DNA from: Rhizoctonia solani
Lineage: Eukaryota; Basidiomycota; Agaricomycetes; Cantharellales; Ceratobasidiaceae
Assembly (NCBI RefSeq): GCF_016906535.1
Contig: NC_057372.1
Coordinates: forward strand, 1 to 64,000
Direction of reading: 5' to 3'
Length of the DNA: 64,000 nt
Positions 33,475-46,303 of this stretch are shown piece after piece. Under the pieces are notes generated by a model. That model ran no database searches, had not been told where the DNA came from, and saw only the letters and a list, made by a program, of their open reading frames with translations. The translations under genes and the position numbers were made by a program. Each line of letters begins with the position of its first letter. The stretch's first letter is position 1.

Positions 33475-34100
33475 GAGCAAGGGGCTGGAAATAACACAGC
33501 TCCGCAAAAGCAACCCCAAAATTCAAAAGCAGGCTCACAGCTCAAGAAATCAAAGGGCATCAGGGAAAATAGCTTTGAAGGTGATGATAGGCATGAAAGC
33601 AGCACCACTGAATCAACAAATGACAAGGTAAATGTCTGCAATTGGGATAGCCTGTGTATAGAACTAATGAGATACTCAATGGGAAGCCTTCAATGCCTCA
33701 GCCAGGGTAAGTACCAATACTATTTTCAACTGACTTATGCTTAGCATTTCTTTGTGGACCTAACAGAATGGAAATTGACACTGGGTGCAGCAGTCCAGAG
33801 GAACCACCAAAGCAGAACAGTAGTGGTGTGTTACTTCTCTTCATAGAACCAATTTCTAATATTGAATTGATCTTAGCTGTTGGTAATCGCCATCTCCTAA
33901 AGACAATCAAGAGCCTTGGCAGAACCACACCTGACTTTAACCATGTAGAGAGTCGGAAGCTGACACAGCTGCTGCAGTGTGTTCTTGGAGCTTGGAAGCA
34001 AGGTCAGGCTGAGGGAATGCTAGATGCCCTGGTGGAAAAAGCTAAAGTAGGTGCCAGAGTGCCTTTCAACACACATTTACATCATTTGTATGCTGGTTGA
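33475..34100 (+). pseudogene. unrecognised gene fragment cut by the foldback element
   Basis: Coding-like sequence starts directly at the foldback edge (GAGNNTAPQKQPQNSKAG..., a Ser/Lys/Glu-rich stretch) and reaches a GTAAATG donor at about 33630. A second open segment (33768-34100) reads TGCSSPEEPPKQNSSG, SNIELILAVGNRHLLK and AWKQGQAEGMLDALVEK. No known domain is recognised. The upstream part is missing. Confidence 0.35.
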
Positions 34101-35165
34101 CATATCTCTTTGCTGTAGGAGGTAGAAGAAAGCCTAAATGAGACAGTAAGATGCTTGTTCCTCTTCATCCACATCATAGGATATTGACTTTTAACACAAT
34201 AGCAAGGACTCTGGCAAGAAGGTAGTCAGGTAGGGAGCCAGGGAGGGGATCAAGATGAGGACAGCCAATCAAATACATCTGAGGACTGGAATAGTGACTG
34301 AGATAAGAACAGATAGACCTGAATCTATCTGCACATGTGTACCCCTTTGCTGATTGTGATCCATTGGCACTAATAGAAATGTGAAGGATCAAAAATGAAT
34401 TGCATGCATCACACAAACATCATATGTCTGAGGAGGTTACCAACATTTCAGGCAATTGTCATATGGGAGGGTACAAGTGCAACCTCTCCTACACAACCTG
34501 TCAAAACATGCAGTCTATTGCAAGACTTTTACCTGAGTGAAGGTGCAAACATATAGTTACCAGTTTGCATATTTGATCTGAAGCTCTTTATAGTGCAAGT
34601 ACCATACTTCTGAGTATCACACCCAGGTAATGTTCTTAGGTACACTTCAAAAGCATTCAGTATTCAGGTATGCTCAACTTGATATTGCAGTATCCCCAGA
34701 CATGGGTTGTTGATTGCTACAAGAGAAATCATAATTGCACAATCTAAAGTTAATCCTTTATGTGCCTGTTGGATGCAAAATACATGACAATCCCAATGAT
34801 AACAGATGATCAGAAAGTGATATGTGTCAAATATAAGAAACATGAACTACTTGCAGCTTTCTGGATTGTAAAACCAGTAATGCATCTCTTGAGTGATGAA
34901 GAGGTACATAGCAGAATAAGGTTGACCTCTCCCACTTCTATCCATTTGTTTGCACAACTTTTCTGGGGATATATGATATACCAGCAATGAGCAAAATGGC
35001 TGCTGAAGTCAGAAGACCTACCTGGCTGCATGTTTTTACAAGTGACACCCATTACCACCAACAGAGATCAAGCTGGATGCTTGTGATTTGTAGCCAAAGT
35101 ATATATACAGGAAGTATTGCAACTAATATTTGACAAAAACCACCAAACTAAGGCGTGCAAACTCT
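34101..35165. other. non-coding region
   Basis: Short open frames only, no motifs. Nothing else is recognised. Confidence 0.4.
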
Positions 35166-36050
35166 ACAACATGGACCTGTGACTGTCCGGCAGGCAGTGA
35201 ACTTGGTCTCAGGTTGCTATCACCAATCTTTTTGAGAGTTTGCTAGTAGGTTTAGTACCTGATATATAGGTCCATACACAGAGAATGAGGATATAAGATA
35301 TAGAAACCAGGGAGATAGTCTAGTTTAACATTATGGACCCTGAGACTGTCTGGTGGACAGTAAACTTGGCCCCAGGGTGACCATCACCAATCTTCCTGAG
35401 AGTTTTCCAGTAGGTCATCACTTGGTACATGGGTCTATACACAAATTATGAGCATATAGAATGCAGAAACCAGGGAGATTGTCCAGGTTCAACATAATGG
35501 ACCCTGAGACTGTCCGGCGGACAGCAAACTTGGTCAAGGGTTACCACCACCAATCTTCCTGAGAGTTTTCCAGTAGATTATCACTAAACACAAAGGTCTA
35601 GATACAGAAAATGAGCACATAAAATGCATAAACCAGGGAGATTGTCCAGGTTCAACATAATGGACCCTGAGACTGTCCGGCGGACAGTAAACTTGGCCCC
35701 AGGGTGACCATTGCCAATCTTCCTGAGAGTTTGCCAGTGGGTTGTCACTTGGTACATGGGTCTATACACGAATTATGAGCACATAAGATGCAGATACCAG
35801 GGAGATTGTCCAGGTTCAACATAATGGACCCTGAGACTGTCCGGCGGACAGTAAACTTGGCCCCAGGGTGACCATTGCCAATCTTCCTGAGAGTTTGCCA
35901 GTGGGTTGTCACTTGGTACATGGGTCTATACACAAATTATGAGCACATAAGATGCAGATACCAGGGAGATTGTCCAGGTTCAACATAATGGACCCTGAGA
36001 CTGTCCGGCGGACAGTAAACTTGGTCTCAGGTTGCCATCACCAATTGGGC
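35166..36050. repeat. minisatellite, about 163-bp unit, about 5.5 copies
   Basis: The inverted repeat ACTGTCC-GGC-GGACAGT recurs at about 35181, 35343, 35508, 35671, 35834 and 35999, i.e. every 162-165 bp. The first two copies are diverged at CpG positions (GGCAGG, TGGTGG). Each unit also carries ACCAGGGAGATTGTCCAGG and CAATCTTCCTGAGAG. The minus-strand frames are repeat by-products. Confidence 0.92.
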
Positions 36051-37179
36051 TATAAATTAGTAGGCACATGCATATGTGCTATATATACATAAGCTCCAAG
36101 TATGACAGCAAACAGATCAGTGATCACAGGAAAAACACCATATTTCCAAAAGTTTTCCAAGACTTTTCCCTCTACAACCTAACCTGGGGTTGGATCACGC
36201 GTTCTCAGCAGGCATATTGAAGTGGTGAGTGGGGAGCAAGTTTGTACAGGTGGGAGAGCGCAGAGGACTGAGGATAGGGGAGGCTGCTTTTTGTTTGCGC
36301 CGCCCCTATCCCCTGTCTCTAATATATTGTAATTACTGTTGGAATATATGCAGTCACTGCAAAGCGCCAAACTCCCAATTTGGTTACAAATCTTCAGGGC
36401 CTTATCTTATCAGCTTGATCTTGTTCCATTCTAAAGCTTGATACGTGCTTTACAAAATAGAAGGGGGGGATACCCCCCCTCTCTAAAAAAAGATTTTAGA
36501 TGTTTAAAACACCCCCCCTCCAATATCCAAATCTGCGTCCGAGCGCATTCCACACCAAGTTCCACAGTGTGATCTGCATCTGGACTGGGCCTCATTTCTA
36601 AACTGACTTTTAGAATGTCCAGGATGTTCTAAAATTGTTACAGAAAGGCAGCCAATGGGTACGTTTCTGTAAGGATTTCTTCTAAATTTGTTGTCCTAAA
36701 TTGTTCTGTCAGGACAGGACGGACTTGGCCCGCACAGCAGAGGCTGTGCTAGCGCTTGGACTTCATGTATTGCCTTTCCGTAAGGAATGATCCATGTAAA
36801 ATAGACTTTACTTATAAAATCATAATTGAAAATCTATGTACATGATCAAAGATCCCAAGTCAGTTGCTGTTCTTGCAAACTGGTGCGCTTGTTGATTGTT
36901 TCATGCTTGGTCAGCAGTGGCTAATCTTCCATGTTGGATCACCAGACTGAGGGTGCGTTCATAGGTGGGTCAAACAAGATAGGTCAAATGTTTTGTTGAG
37001 TACACGCAATGTTGTGATTAAAAATAATTATAGAGCTACATGTAAGGTTTTTGAGACATCTGGCTATCACATACTGGGTTCTCAAAGTTGTAAGCTTAGC
37101 TGCAAAACGTCAAGAGACATTTTGCATAAAACAATCAAAGGGGGGACAGCGCTAGTACATCCTTAAAAAATAGTAGGGG
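36051..37179. other. non-coding region
   Basis: No gene recognised. Includes C/G runs near 36460-36520 and an imperfect set of TTCTAAAATT-like repeats near 36600-36710. Confidence 0.4.
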
Positions 37180-37207
37180 GTAGAGCGGTGGGTGGTCATG
37201 TGACTCA

Positions 37208-38427
37208 CCCTCACAAGGACCCCCAATTATCACGAGGGAGGCTTCTTCAGAAATCCGGCCCTCTACTAGTGTTCATATCCGGAAGCTTTTTGGCGGCCGC
37301 TCATAGGACTCATGTCCGGAACCCAAAGATGCCTTGGACCCCAAGCCTTCCATGTCCGGAAGTTGAATGATGCCTTGGGCCGTATGCGCCCGGCGCTTAA
37401 ATGTATTTATCTCTAAATATATACATATTTTTCTTTTATGACCCCGCTCCAGTTTTTGAGCCCACTCGCGGTATGCCGGCCTTCTCTAGCTTGGGTAAAA
37501 GTTGCGTCAGTTCATTCCTATCCTCGAGAATGTGGCGATCCTTCAACTCCACGTTCTCAGTTTCCAAGCCTGTTGTGTTTACAATGCCGACGCGCATCAA
37601 GAGCTCATTTGTTGGTACCAGTTGGTAGTAGGGGATCTCCATTGGCCGACCAAGATGTATAGCCCGGTACTTGGCCCGCAATCCAATCTTCTGATAGATT
37701 TGGATGGCGACATATGAGATATGGCTGAGATGGTTGGTTTGGGGGACCCATAGGTTCATCCCATTGTATCCACCCTCCTTGATGTATATAGCCATAACTA
37801 TAATCTTCAGTTTGAACTTGTCCATATACAATTGAAACAAGACTTACCTCTCCCAAGTACAAGCTGTTTTTCCAACAGAATCCAGACAAAAGACCCGGAG
37901 TATCAAAGGCAGGGAGTAAATCTAAGAAAGTACTAGGGGCGGACAGCGCGCTATTCCGTTCAATTATATCCTTCCCAGGCCAAATGATATTACGCGCGGA
38001 TAGTTTGCCTAAACTTGCCATAGTATGTGTACAAGTTTTAAGGATGATTGCAAACAAGCTCTGACTCTAACAATGATCACGCAATACGCTAAGAACAGCT
38101 AAATTTTTTGGCATGGGAAGACAACAGAAGTTCCCCAAGCGTTAGTAATCCTGAACAAAATGCAAGCGCATATACCCGGGACTTCAAACTCAAAACAGAG
38201 GATGAAAACAATTGATTTTAATTTAGACTAGTAAATACAGTAGCTAAATGTACCAGGAATGCTACCTAACTCCCAAACAACAACGCAAGTTGAATACCAT
38301 CACAATCAAAATTGATTGTTTGATGGTGTTAGCGCCCGGAAAAACAATCACCCAGATAGTGGACCTGCACGTGATATCCGGAAGCCAAAGAAGCCTCCCC
38401 CAGGATAATTGGGGGTCCTCCCTCACA
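37208..38427. mobile_element. 1.2-kb TIR element with 8-bp target duplication (hAT-like)
   Basis: The element runs 37216-38419. It starts AGGACCCCCAATTAT and ends with its exact complement; similarity of the ends extends about 35 bp further (AGGCTTCTT...CCGG). Direct repeats CCCTCACA flank it at 37208-37215 and 38420-38427. The target is a unit of the 83-bp minisatellite, of which 36 bp remain on the left side. An 8-bp duplication is typical of hAT (and some other) superfamilies. No transposase is inside, so it is non-autonomous; it carries a small gene on the minus strand. Confidence 0.85.
37436..38021 (-). CDS. hypothetical two-exon gene carried inside the TIR element
   Basis: A likely start at 38021 (MASLGKLSARNIIWPGKD...) is followed by a donor GTAAGT after SLYLGE (about 37851). 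The downstream part reads KEGGYNGMNLWVPQTN, LRAKYRAIHLGRPMEIPYY, and a C-terminal helix with NELTQLLPKLEKAG. The intron end is uncertain and would be short. I do not recognise the family. Being enclosed by terminal inverted repeats, it is either a cargo gene or part of a degraded transposon protein. Confidence 0.4.
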
Positions 38428-41330
38428 TAACTGTGGGTGGTATAGTTGCGTACCAAGTACGCAACTCTGCACAAGTAGAGTGGTGGATGGTCATGTGACT
38501 CACCCTAACGTAACTGTGGGTGGTATAGTTGCGTACCAAGTATGCAACTCAACATGAATAGAGCGGTGGGTGGTCACATGACTCACCCTAACACAATTGT
38601 GTGTGATATAGTTGCGTACCAAGTATGCAACTCTCCATGAGTAGTGCAGTGGAGGGTCACATGACTCACCCTAACATAACTGTGTGCGGTATAGTTGCGT
38701 ACGCAACTCTGCATGAGTAGAGCGGTGGGTGGTCATGTGACTCACCCTCACATAACTGTGTGTGGTATAGTTGCGTACTTGGTACGCAACTCTGCATGAG
38801 TAGTGCGGTGGAGGGTCACATGACTCACCCTAACATAACTGTGTGCGGTATAGTTGCGCACACAACTCCGCATGAGTAGAGCAGTGGGTGGTCATGTGAC
38901 TCACCCTCACATAACTGTGGGTGGTATAGTGGCGTACCAAGTACGCAACTCTGCATGAGTAGTGTGGTGGGTGGTCACGTGACTCACCCTAACACAATTG
39001 TGTGTGATATAGTTGCGTACTTGGTATGCAACTCTACATGAGTAGAGCGGTGGATGGCCACGTGACTCACCCTAACACAGTTGTGTGTGGTATAGTTGCG
39101 TACCAAGTACGCAATTCTGCATGAGTAGTGCGGTGGAGGGTCACATGACTCACCCTAACATAACTGTGGGTGGTATAGTTGCGTACTTGGTACGCAACTC
39201 TGCACAAGTAGAGTGGTGGGTGGTCATGTGACTCACCCTAACATAACTGTGGGTGGTATAGTTGCGTACTTGGTACGCAACTCTCCATGAGTAGTGCGGT
39301 GGAGGGTCACATGACTCACCCTAGCACAGTTGTGTGTGATATAGTTGCGTACTTGGTACGCAACTCTGCATGAGTAGTGCAGTGGATGGTCATGTGACTC
39401 ACCCTAACACAATTGTGTGTGATATAGTTGCATACCAAGTACGCATCTCTGCATGAGTAGTGCAGTGGATGGTCACATGATTCACCCTAATATAACTGTG
39501 GGTGGTATAGTTGCGTACCAAGTACGCAACTCTGCACAAGGAGAGCGGTGGATGGTCATGTGACTCACCCTAACATAACTGTGGGTGGTATAGTTGCGTA
39601 CTTGGTACGCAACTCTCCATGAGTAGTGCGGTGGAGGGTCACATGACTCACCCTAGCACAGTTGTGTGTGATATAGTTGCGTACCAAGTACGCAACTCTG
39701 CACAAGTAGAGTGGTGGATGGTCATGTGACTCACCCTAATGTAACTGTGGGTGGTATAGTTGCGTACCAAGTATGCAACTCAACATGAGTAGAGCGGTGG
39801 GTGGTCACGTGACTCACCCTAACATAACTGTGTGTGATATAGTTGCGTACCAAGTACGCAACTCTCCATGAGTAGTGCAGTGGAGGGTCACATGACTCAC
39901 CCTAACATAACTGTGGGTGGTATAGTTGCGTACCAAGTACGCAACTCTGCACAAGTAGAGCGGTGGGTGGTCATGTGACTTACCCTAACATAACTGTGGG
40001 TGGTATAGTTGCGTACCAAGTACGCAACTCTCCATGAGTAGTGCGGTGGAGGGTCACATGACTCACCCTAACATAACTGTGTGCGCTATAGTTGCATACG
40101 CAACTCCGCATGAGTAGAGCGGTGGGTGGTCATGTGACTCACCCTCACATAACTGTGGGTGGTATAGTTGCGTACCAAGTACGCAACTCTGCATGAGTAG
40201 TGCGGTGGGTGGTCACGTGACTCACCCTAACACAATTGTGTGTGATATAGTTGCGTACCAAGTACGCATCTCTGCGTGAGTAGTGTGGTGGGTGGTCACA
40301 TGATTCACCCTGACATAACTGTGGGTGGTATAGTTGCGTACCAAGTACGCAACTCTCCATGAGTAGTGCGGTGGAGGGTCACATGACTCACCCTAACATA
40401 ACTGTGTGCAGTATAGTTGCGTACGCAACTCCGCATGAGTAGAGCGGTGGGTGGTCATGTGACTCACCCTAGCACAGTTGTGTGTGATATAGTTGCGTAC
40501 CAAGTACGCAACTCTGCATGAGTAGTGCGGTGGATGGTCATGTGACTCACCCTAACACAATTGTGTGTGATATAGTTGCGTACCAAGTACGCATCTCTGC
40601 ATGAGTAGTGTGGTGGGTGGTCACATGATTCACCCTAACATAACTGTGGGTGGTATAGTTGCGTACCAAGTATGCAACTCTGCCCAAGTAGAGCAGTTGG
40701 TGGTCATGTGACTCACCCTAACACAGTTGTGTGTGGTATAGTTGCGTACCAAGTACGCAACTCTGCATGAGTAGTGCAGTGGAGGGTCACATGACTCACC
40801 CTAACATAACTGTGGGTGGTATAGTTGCGTACCAAGTCTGCAACTCTGCACAAGTAGAGCGGTGGGTGGTCATGTGACTCACCCTAACATAACTGTGGGT
40901 GGTATAGTTGCGTACCAAGTACGCAACTCTGCATGAGTAGAGCAGTGGATGGTCACGTGACTCACCCTAACATAACTGTGTGCGATATAGTTGCGTACGC
41001 AACCCTGCATGAGTAGAGCGGTGGGTGGTCATGTGACTCACCCTAACACAATTGTGTGTGATATAGTTGCGTACTTGGTACGCAACTCTGCATGAGTAGA
41101 GTGATGGGTGGTCATGTGACTCACCCTAACATGATTGTGGGTCATATAGCTGCATACTTGGTACGCAACTGTGAGTACAAGGAGTAATCATTGATCATGT
41201 GACTCACCCTAACATTGACCATGGTGCTATACTTCTGCATGTTGTACGCAATTCTGTGTGGGATGGGTGGTCAGTTGTCACATGACTCACCCTAACTTAG
41301 GGGATGGTGGTATTGCTGTGTGTAAAGTAC
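38420..41330. repeat. minisatellite, 83-bp unit, about 35 copies
   Basis: The anchor CACCCTAACA recurs every 83 bp (76 bp in units lacking 7 bases). Each unit has the inverted repeat GTTGCGTAC / GTACGCAAC around a 3-base spacer, plus TCACATGACTCACCC. By eye about 21 units have spacer CAA, 8 have TTG and 5 have no spacer. The last units, toward 41330, are increasingly diverged. A 36-bp piece of the array lies left of the TIR element at 37180-37215. Confidence 0.95.
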
Positions 41331-41509
41331 GCAACTTTTTGTAGGAGGGCTGATGCTTTCCCTATAATCCACCCTAACACCATATGTGGGTTGTGTCCAC
41401 CTGGTTCCCACCCTGTGCCATCTCACAGTTCACCCTGCAGTGTAGCTTGGGCCACCCTGCAGTGTAGCTTGGTTCAACCTACCACCACCTACTACTTTGT
41501 AATAACCTA

Positions 41510-43914
41510 ATGGCATCAAAGCCTTCTGAGACTGGTAGTCCCACAATCATGTCGTAAGCTATGTCTTCCCAAGGACGTTCAGGAATTTGCAATGGCTTTA
41601 GCAGTCCTACAGGTACTTGGTTTGTTGGTTTGGACCTGATACAGGTTTCGCAGTGGCTGACATAAGAATTGACAAACTTTTTCAGCAATGGCCAGTAATA
41701 ACTCCTGGAAATAAGTTCTAATGTCCTGGCTTGTCCTGGGTGTCCCGCCGCCAAGGCATCATGCCTAGATTCTAAAATAAGGTTCCTAATGGTATTGTCT
41801 TTAGGTACAAAGATTTTTCCCTGATACCATAGTAGTCCTTCTTTCAATTCCCAATCCAAGATCTTTTCCTTGTTCTGGAGTTTGTGCAGGATTTCTTTCA
41901 GACGGTCATCCTCATAAATAGCTTTGCCAATTAGGTCATTGATCTCTTGATCCGGAGTAATAGATGCAATAAAAAGTTCCGGTTTCAGGAGAACCTGGTT
42001 CTCTACCCCCCCTTCAAGGGGTACTAAATCATAGCGTCAAGAAAGGATATCTGCCTTTTTATTCTGTGCCCCAGGTCTGTAGATAATCTGAAAATTGTAG
42101 TCTACTAAGAAATTTGCCCATTGAATTTGACGTTTGTTCAGGGATTGTGATGTAGAGAAATACTCCAAATTCTTATGATCTGTTAGAACTTGAACTGGTA
42201 ACTCTGATCCTTCCAGTAAATGGCGCCATTCTTTAAATGCCCTAATGACTGCCAATAGTTCCTTGTCAAAAATGTTGTAATTCTTTTCAGCAGGGGACAG
42301 TGACTTGGATAGATAGGCTACTGGAGCTAGTTTCCCTTCAGGGTTGCGTTGGGATAATATAGCTCCAGTGGCATAGTCCAATGCATTGCATTCTATGTAG
42401 AACTGTTTTGTTGTATCCGGCTGTAGGAGTAGTGGCGCTGAAGTGAGGCATTTCTTTAAACTGTCAAAGGATTGTTGTTCCGCCAATTCCCATTTCCATA
42501 GGCTGTCCTTTTTGAGCAAATTGTATAGGGGTTGTGCCAAGTTACCAAAATTGGGGATAAATTGTCTATAAAAGTTCACAAATCCTAAGAATTCTTGGAT
42601 GTTTTTGACATTCTTAGGTGTTGACCAATTCATGGCATCCGTGACTTTAGATTGGTCAACTTCTATACCAAATTCAGATATAATGAACCCTAGATAGTCA
42701 ATCTTCTTGACATGGAAGTGGCATTTTTCAATATTACAAAAAAGGTCATTGTCCTGTAGCCTCTTTAGCACTTTGCGCACGTGAAGTTCATGATCTTTTT
42801 TGTTCAAGGAGAAGACTAGGATATTGTCCAGGTATATGATGACATAAACATCCAGAAGATCCCTGAATATTTTGTTCATCATATCTTGAAAAGCCGCTGG
42901 CGCATTTGTTAACCCAAAGGGCATAACCAAGTACTCAAATAGTCCGTATTTTGTCTTGAAGGCTGTTTTCCATTCATCACCTTCTTTAATTCGGACTAAG
43001 TTATATCCGGCCTTGAGATCGAATTTACTAAAAATCTTTGCACCTTGTAGCTTCTCAATCAAGTTTTGTGGCAATGGTAGAGGATATACATTCTTCTTGG
43101 TCATGCTATTTAAGCGTCAATAATCCACACACATGCGTAGCTTCCCGTTTTTCTTCTTGACAAATAATATGGGGGAAGCCATGGGAGATTTAGACGGGCG
43201 GATCAGGCCTGCCTTCAGTTGCTTTTCAATGGTTTCCCTAAGTTCCGCATCTTCCCTTGGGCCTAGGCTGTAAATGGGGCCATGTTGGGGTTTTGCGTCA
43301 GGGAGTAGCTCAATGGCGATGTCGTAAGGACAATGGGGTGGTAATTTTGACGATTCCTCCTCTGAAAATACTCTAGCAAATTCTTGATAAGGGACAGGAA
43401 TTTCTTCCACTGCTTTGAGCTCTAAAACAGCAGGTGTGGCTAAACAATTGTTGGAACAATATAGAGAATTAAAAACAAGTGTATGTTTTTCCCACAAAAT
43501 TTGGGGATTGTGTTTTTTCAACCATGACATTCCTAAAACTAATTGGTGATTGCCAATATTGGAAATATGGCATTCTAGTTCTTTGGTGTGATTGCCAATG
43601 GTACATCTAAACCAAGTAAAATGAGTGATTTGACCAGAATCAATTTCTTGGCCATCAATAACGCGTAGTTTCTTGGGGATTGGATGTATATAGGTTGGAA
43701 GTCGATAGGTTTCTACTAAAAGAGGGTGGATGAAGCAAGAAGTTGCTCCAGAATCAATCATGGCTTTTCCTTGAAAAGGTTTAGCCAGAAAACTTGATTT
43801 TTGGGATTTAGGAGTTTCACATGGATTTGCAGAGAATGACGCATATATTTGAGATGTATTACATAAGGACAGTATTTCAAAATCATTGTTCTCATAATGC
43901 AAATCCGCAAGCAT
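41510..43914 (-). pseudogene. Ty3/Gypsy pol fragment (protease, RT, RNase H, start of integrase)
   Basis: Aspartic protease motif MIDSGATSCFIH (about 43765-43730), then reverse transcriptase with KFDLKAGYN, MPFGLTNAPAAFQ and IYLDNILVFS, then RNase H (LDYATGAILSQRN, DHKNLEYF), then the integrase HHCC zinc region (HDALAAGHPGQ...HCETC) ending in the word GFDAI. The catalytic YxDD is YLDN (Asn codon at 42823-42825). TGA stops at 43117-43119 and 42037-42039 sit where Arg is usual (VDY-R-x-LN; ALS-R-R). Similarity ends at about 41510, where the minisatellite flank begins, so the integrase core and 3' LTR are missing. Confidence 0.92.
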
Positions 43915-45490
43915 ACAGCCAAGTGCCTTACTCCTTAGTTGGCCTTGGCTTTTCCTTTTCCCGACTCTTCATCCTCAGAAACAACTTCAATCCCATTTTC
44001 TTCTTTAGGCCTTTCCCAAGACCATTCGACGTTAGCCACATGTCCAGACATGGGCTTAGATGGGCAACTGCGCGCAAAATGTCCTTTACCGCCGCATATG
44101 TGACATGTAAGATTTGCAAACCCCTTCCGTCAAGATCCATAGGGCCTGGGCCTTTAGCATTCAAGGCCAGGACAGGGGTGGGGGCAAGGATGGGTTTAAC
44201 AGGGGCGGCTGCGGCAGGGCGCTTGTCTTTTTCAAGGAAGGGAATGGAATCATAGTGTCTTTGGATTCTCCATTCCACCTGACGTTGGGCATATTGCCAG
44301 AGGTGGTACAAACAATAGATGTGATAGCGCCTTTCTTGGCGCAACGAGTGGTGGGGTCAATCATGTAGACGTTATCTCCCACATTGAGGCGTGTACAAGT
44401 GGGGGTGGGATTGGAATTGGGGGCAGTGCTGGAAGATACGCAAGTAGTGGGGGTGGAAGCAGATGGATTAGACAAGCGTGTGGATTCAATATGGTTGGCA
44501 ATTTCTTCTGCTTTGTCATAAACCTGCTGAGCTGTGGCGCAACGCCATTGGAACATGGTGGAGAGCATGATGTCCTTGATGTCATTTTTAAGGCCATTGT
44601 AATACTTGTCATGCAAGGTTTTGTCACTATAGCTCAAGGACACTGAGTATTGTTGGAATTCCCAAGTGTACTCTTGAACTGAAGCCTTCTGCCGCAAGTT
44701 GTTCCATTTTTGACGGTACTTTTCATCACGATTTGTGTCCACATAATGTTTAGTGAATTCCGCCCAAAATACATCAATATTTCCAACAAGGGAACCGCTT
44801 CTCCCCTAAACACCTTCCTTTCTTATATGGGCGTACCCAATCTCTGCTGCTCCCTCGAAATATGATGTTACCCAAAGAATCTTTTCCTCATGGGATTGGT
44901 TTGCTCCCTTTGCCCTTATGTAAGCCTGACAGGCAATGATAAAATTGAGGGCGTCTTTTTTTTGCCACTAAATTTGTTTGGTTTGGCAAATTTCAAATCA
45001 GAAGTAGAAGACGTAGGGGCAGGTGGGGGATTGATAAAGGTGGTAGTGCCAGAAGGCAGGGGAGGTGGAGCTGTGGAGCGAGAGGAAGATTGATGAAGAA
45101 GCTGATCTTGCACAGCCTGGATGGAAGTAGCCGCCCCTTGAATTGGTTTGAATAAAAAATATGTTGATTACGCGATTGATTGCAATGTTCCTCAAGTTCT
45201 GCCCTTAATAATGCTATTTGGTCGTGTTGTGCTTCATAAGCACCTTGTAATTGTGAGAATTCTTTTTTTAGCACAATCATATTTTGGGCAACCATATTTA
45301 ATAATTCTCAATCAGACATGTGGTCAAAGGACATAGGGGAATATACATGGGGCAGCACAGCCGCAGGAGCAGGAGTATGTGTTCGAGAGGATGGGGCTGA
45401 CCACCCCGATTGGATTTGGGAGGGAGTCAGACTAGTCTCTCCCATCACGCCCAAACCAGGCATTGTCATATGAGACTGCAAAAAACTCAT
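43915..45490 (-). pseudogene. Ty3/Gypsy gag, frameshifted
   Basis: The N-terminal part (45490-45308) is Pro/Ser-rich. A coiled stretch follows with LLRAELEEHCNQS (about 45210), then a Gag core readable in pieces (IIACQAYIRAKGAN at about 44910; WVTSYFEGAAEIGYA; WAEFTKHYVDTNRDEKY; HDKYYNGLKNDIKD). The frame shifts in an A-run near 44960. A C-x2-C-x4-H-x4-C zinc knuckle, CHICGGKGHFARSC, is at about 44064-44105, out of frame with the longest ORF. Gag would form the retroelement particle; this copy is broken. Confidence 0.85.
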
Positions 45491-45565
45491 ATTCTTTGTA
45501 GTAATGGATTCTCCCTTTTCCGTCTTGGGTGATATCCTGAATGGAGCAATGGAAGTTATCTAATT

Positions 45566-45925
45566 CTAGCTCTTTTTCCACCAATAGTTGGTCTTTTCCT
45601 CAATGCGCCTTTCTTGCTCTTCAATTGTGAGAGCTAGATCTTGATTGTGGGATTCAAGATTGGCAATAAGGTTTTTTTGTTCTTGAATATCTGCCTCGTA
45701 TATATTATTGAGGCGCTCGGCAAAGGACTTATGGTGTTTGATATGAGCTATTGTTTGGACTAGCCCTGGTTCCTCAATACGAGCAATGTGTTCTTCAAGA
45801 TTATTAATGCGACCAACTAGCACATGATTGATGTTGTTGATGGTTTTTTCGAGGTAGAGATAGCGGGTGACAATGGAATAGGGCCAAAAAATGGCAAAGA
45901 GGACAAGATCTAGAAAATCGAACAC
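45566..45925 (-). CDS. coiled-coil ORF at the 5' end of the retrotransposon
   Basis: 119 codons, starting with a hydrophobic segment (FLDLVLFAIFWPYSIVTRYLY) followed by heptad-rich coiled coil (INNLEEHIARIEE, NLIANLESHNQDLALTIEEQERRIEE). It lies between the leader and gag on the element's sense strand. It may be an extra N-terminal gag module; function unknown. Confidence 0.5.
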   Translation of the reverse strand: MFDFLDLVLFAIFWPYSIVTRYLYLEKTINNINHVLVGRINNLEEHIARIEEPGLVQTIAHIKHHKSFAERLNNIYEADIQEQKNLIANLESHNQDLALTIEEQERRIEEKTNYWWKKS

Positions 45926-46288
45926 TAGAATGTGTTCCCGATATAAATCGGTACTTGATCAGATAGATAAACGGGTTTATAGTTCAAACTACTAACTGTT
46001 TGCTTCCCCACTAGCGTTAAACAATCCTTTTACTAAAATCAGCAGCTGTGTACGAGCGTGATATTAGTCAGGGTTTTTGTAAGCGGAGGTTCAGCTGACT
46101 AACAGCGTATGACTAAAGGTGCGGACACCCTGGTATGCGGACGATTGCTAGCAAGGGGCTATCCTGCGGCTTTACTGACACTTGTATTCCTGTCTTTGAT
46201 TATTACACAGGGGCTACGATGCAATGTCCTTTCAAGCTTTGGTGCTTATCCAAGCGTAGGTCTTGTTTGTTGACAAGAGTACGAGTAA

Positions 46289-46303
46289 CAAGACTTGACC
46301 TAG
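46289..46303 (-). promoter_or_regulatory. self-priming primer-binding site
   Basis: Immediately inside the 5' LTR. On the element strand it reads CTAGGTCAAGTCTTG. Thirteen bases (46289-46301) are the exact complement of bases 46525-46537 in the LTR, where the transcript is expected to begin. This is the arrangement of self-primed Tf1/sushi-type elements. No tRNA-like TGG start is present. Confidence 0.65.

Noticed and set aside
38420..41330. CRISPR-like array
   Set aside because: The whole 83-bp unit is repeated, with no unique spacers; it is a eukaryotic minisatellite.
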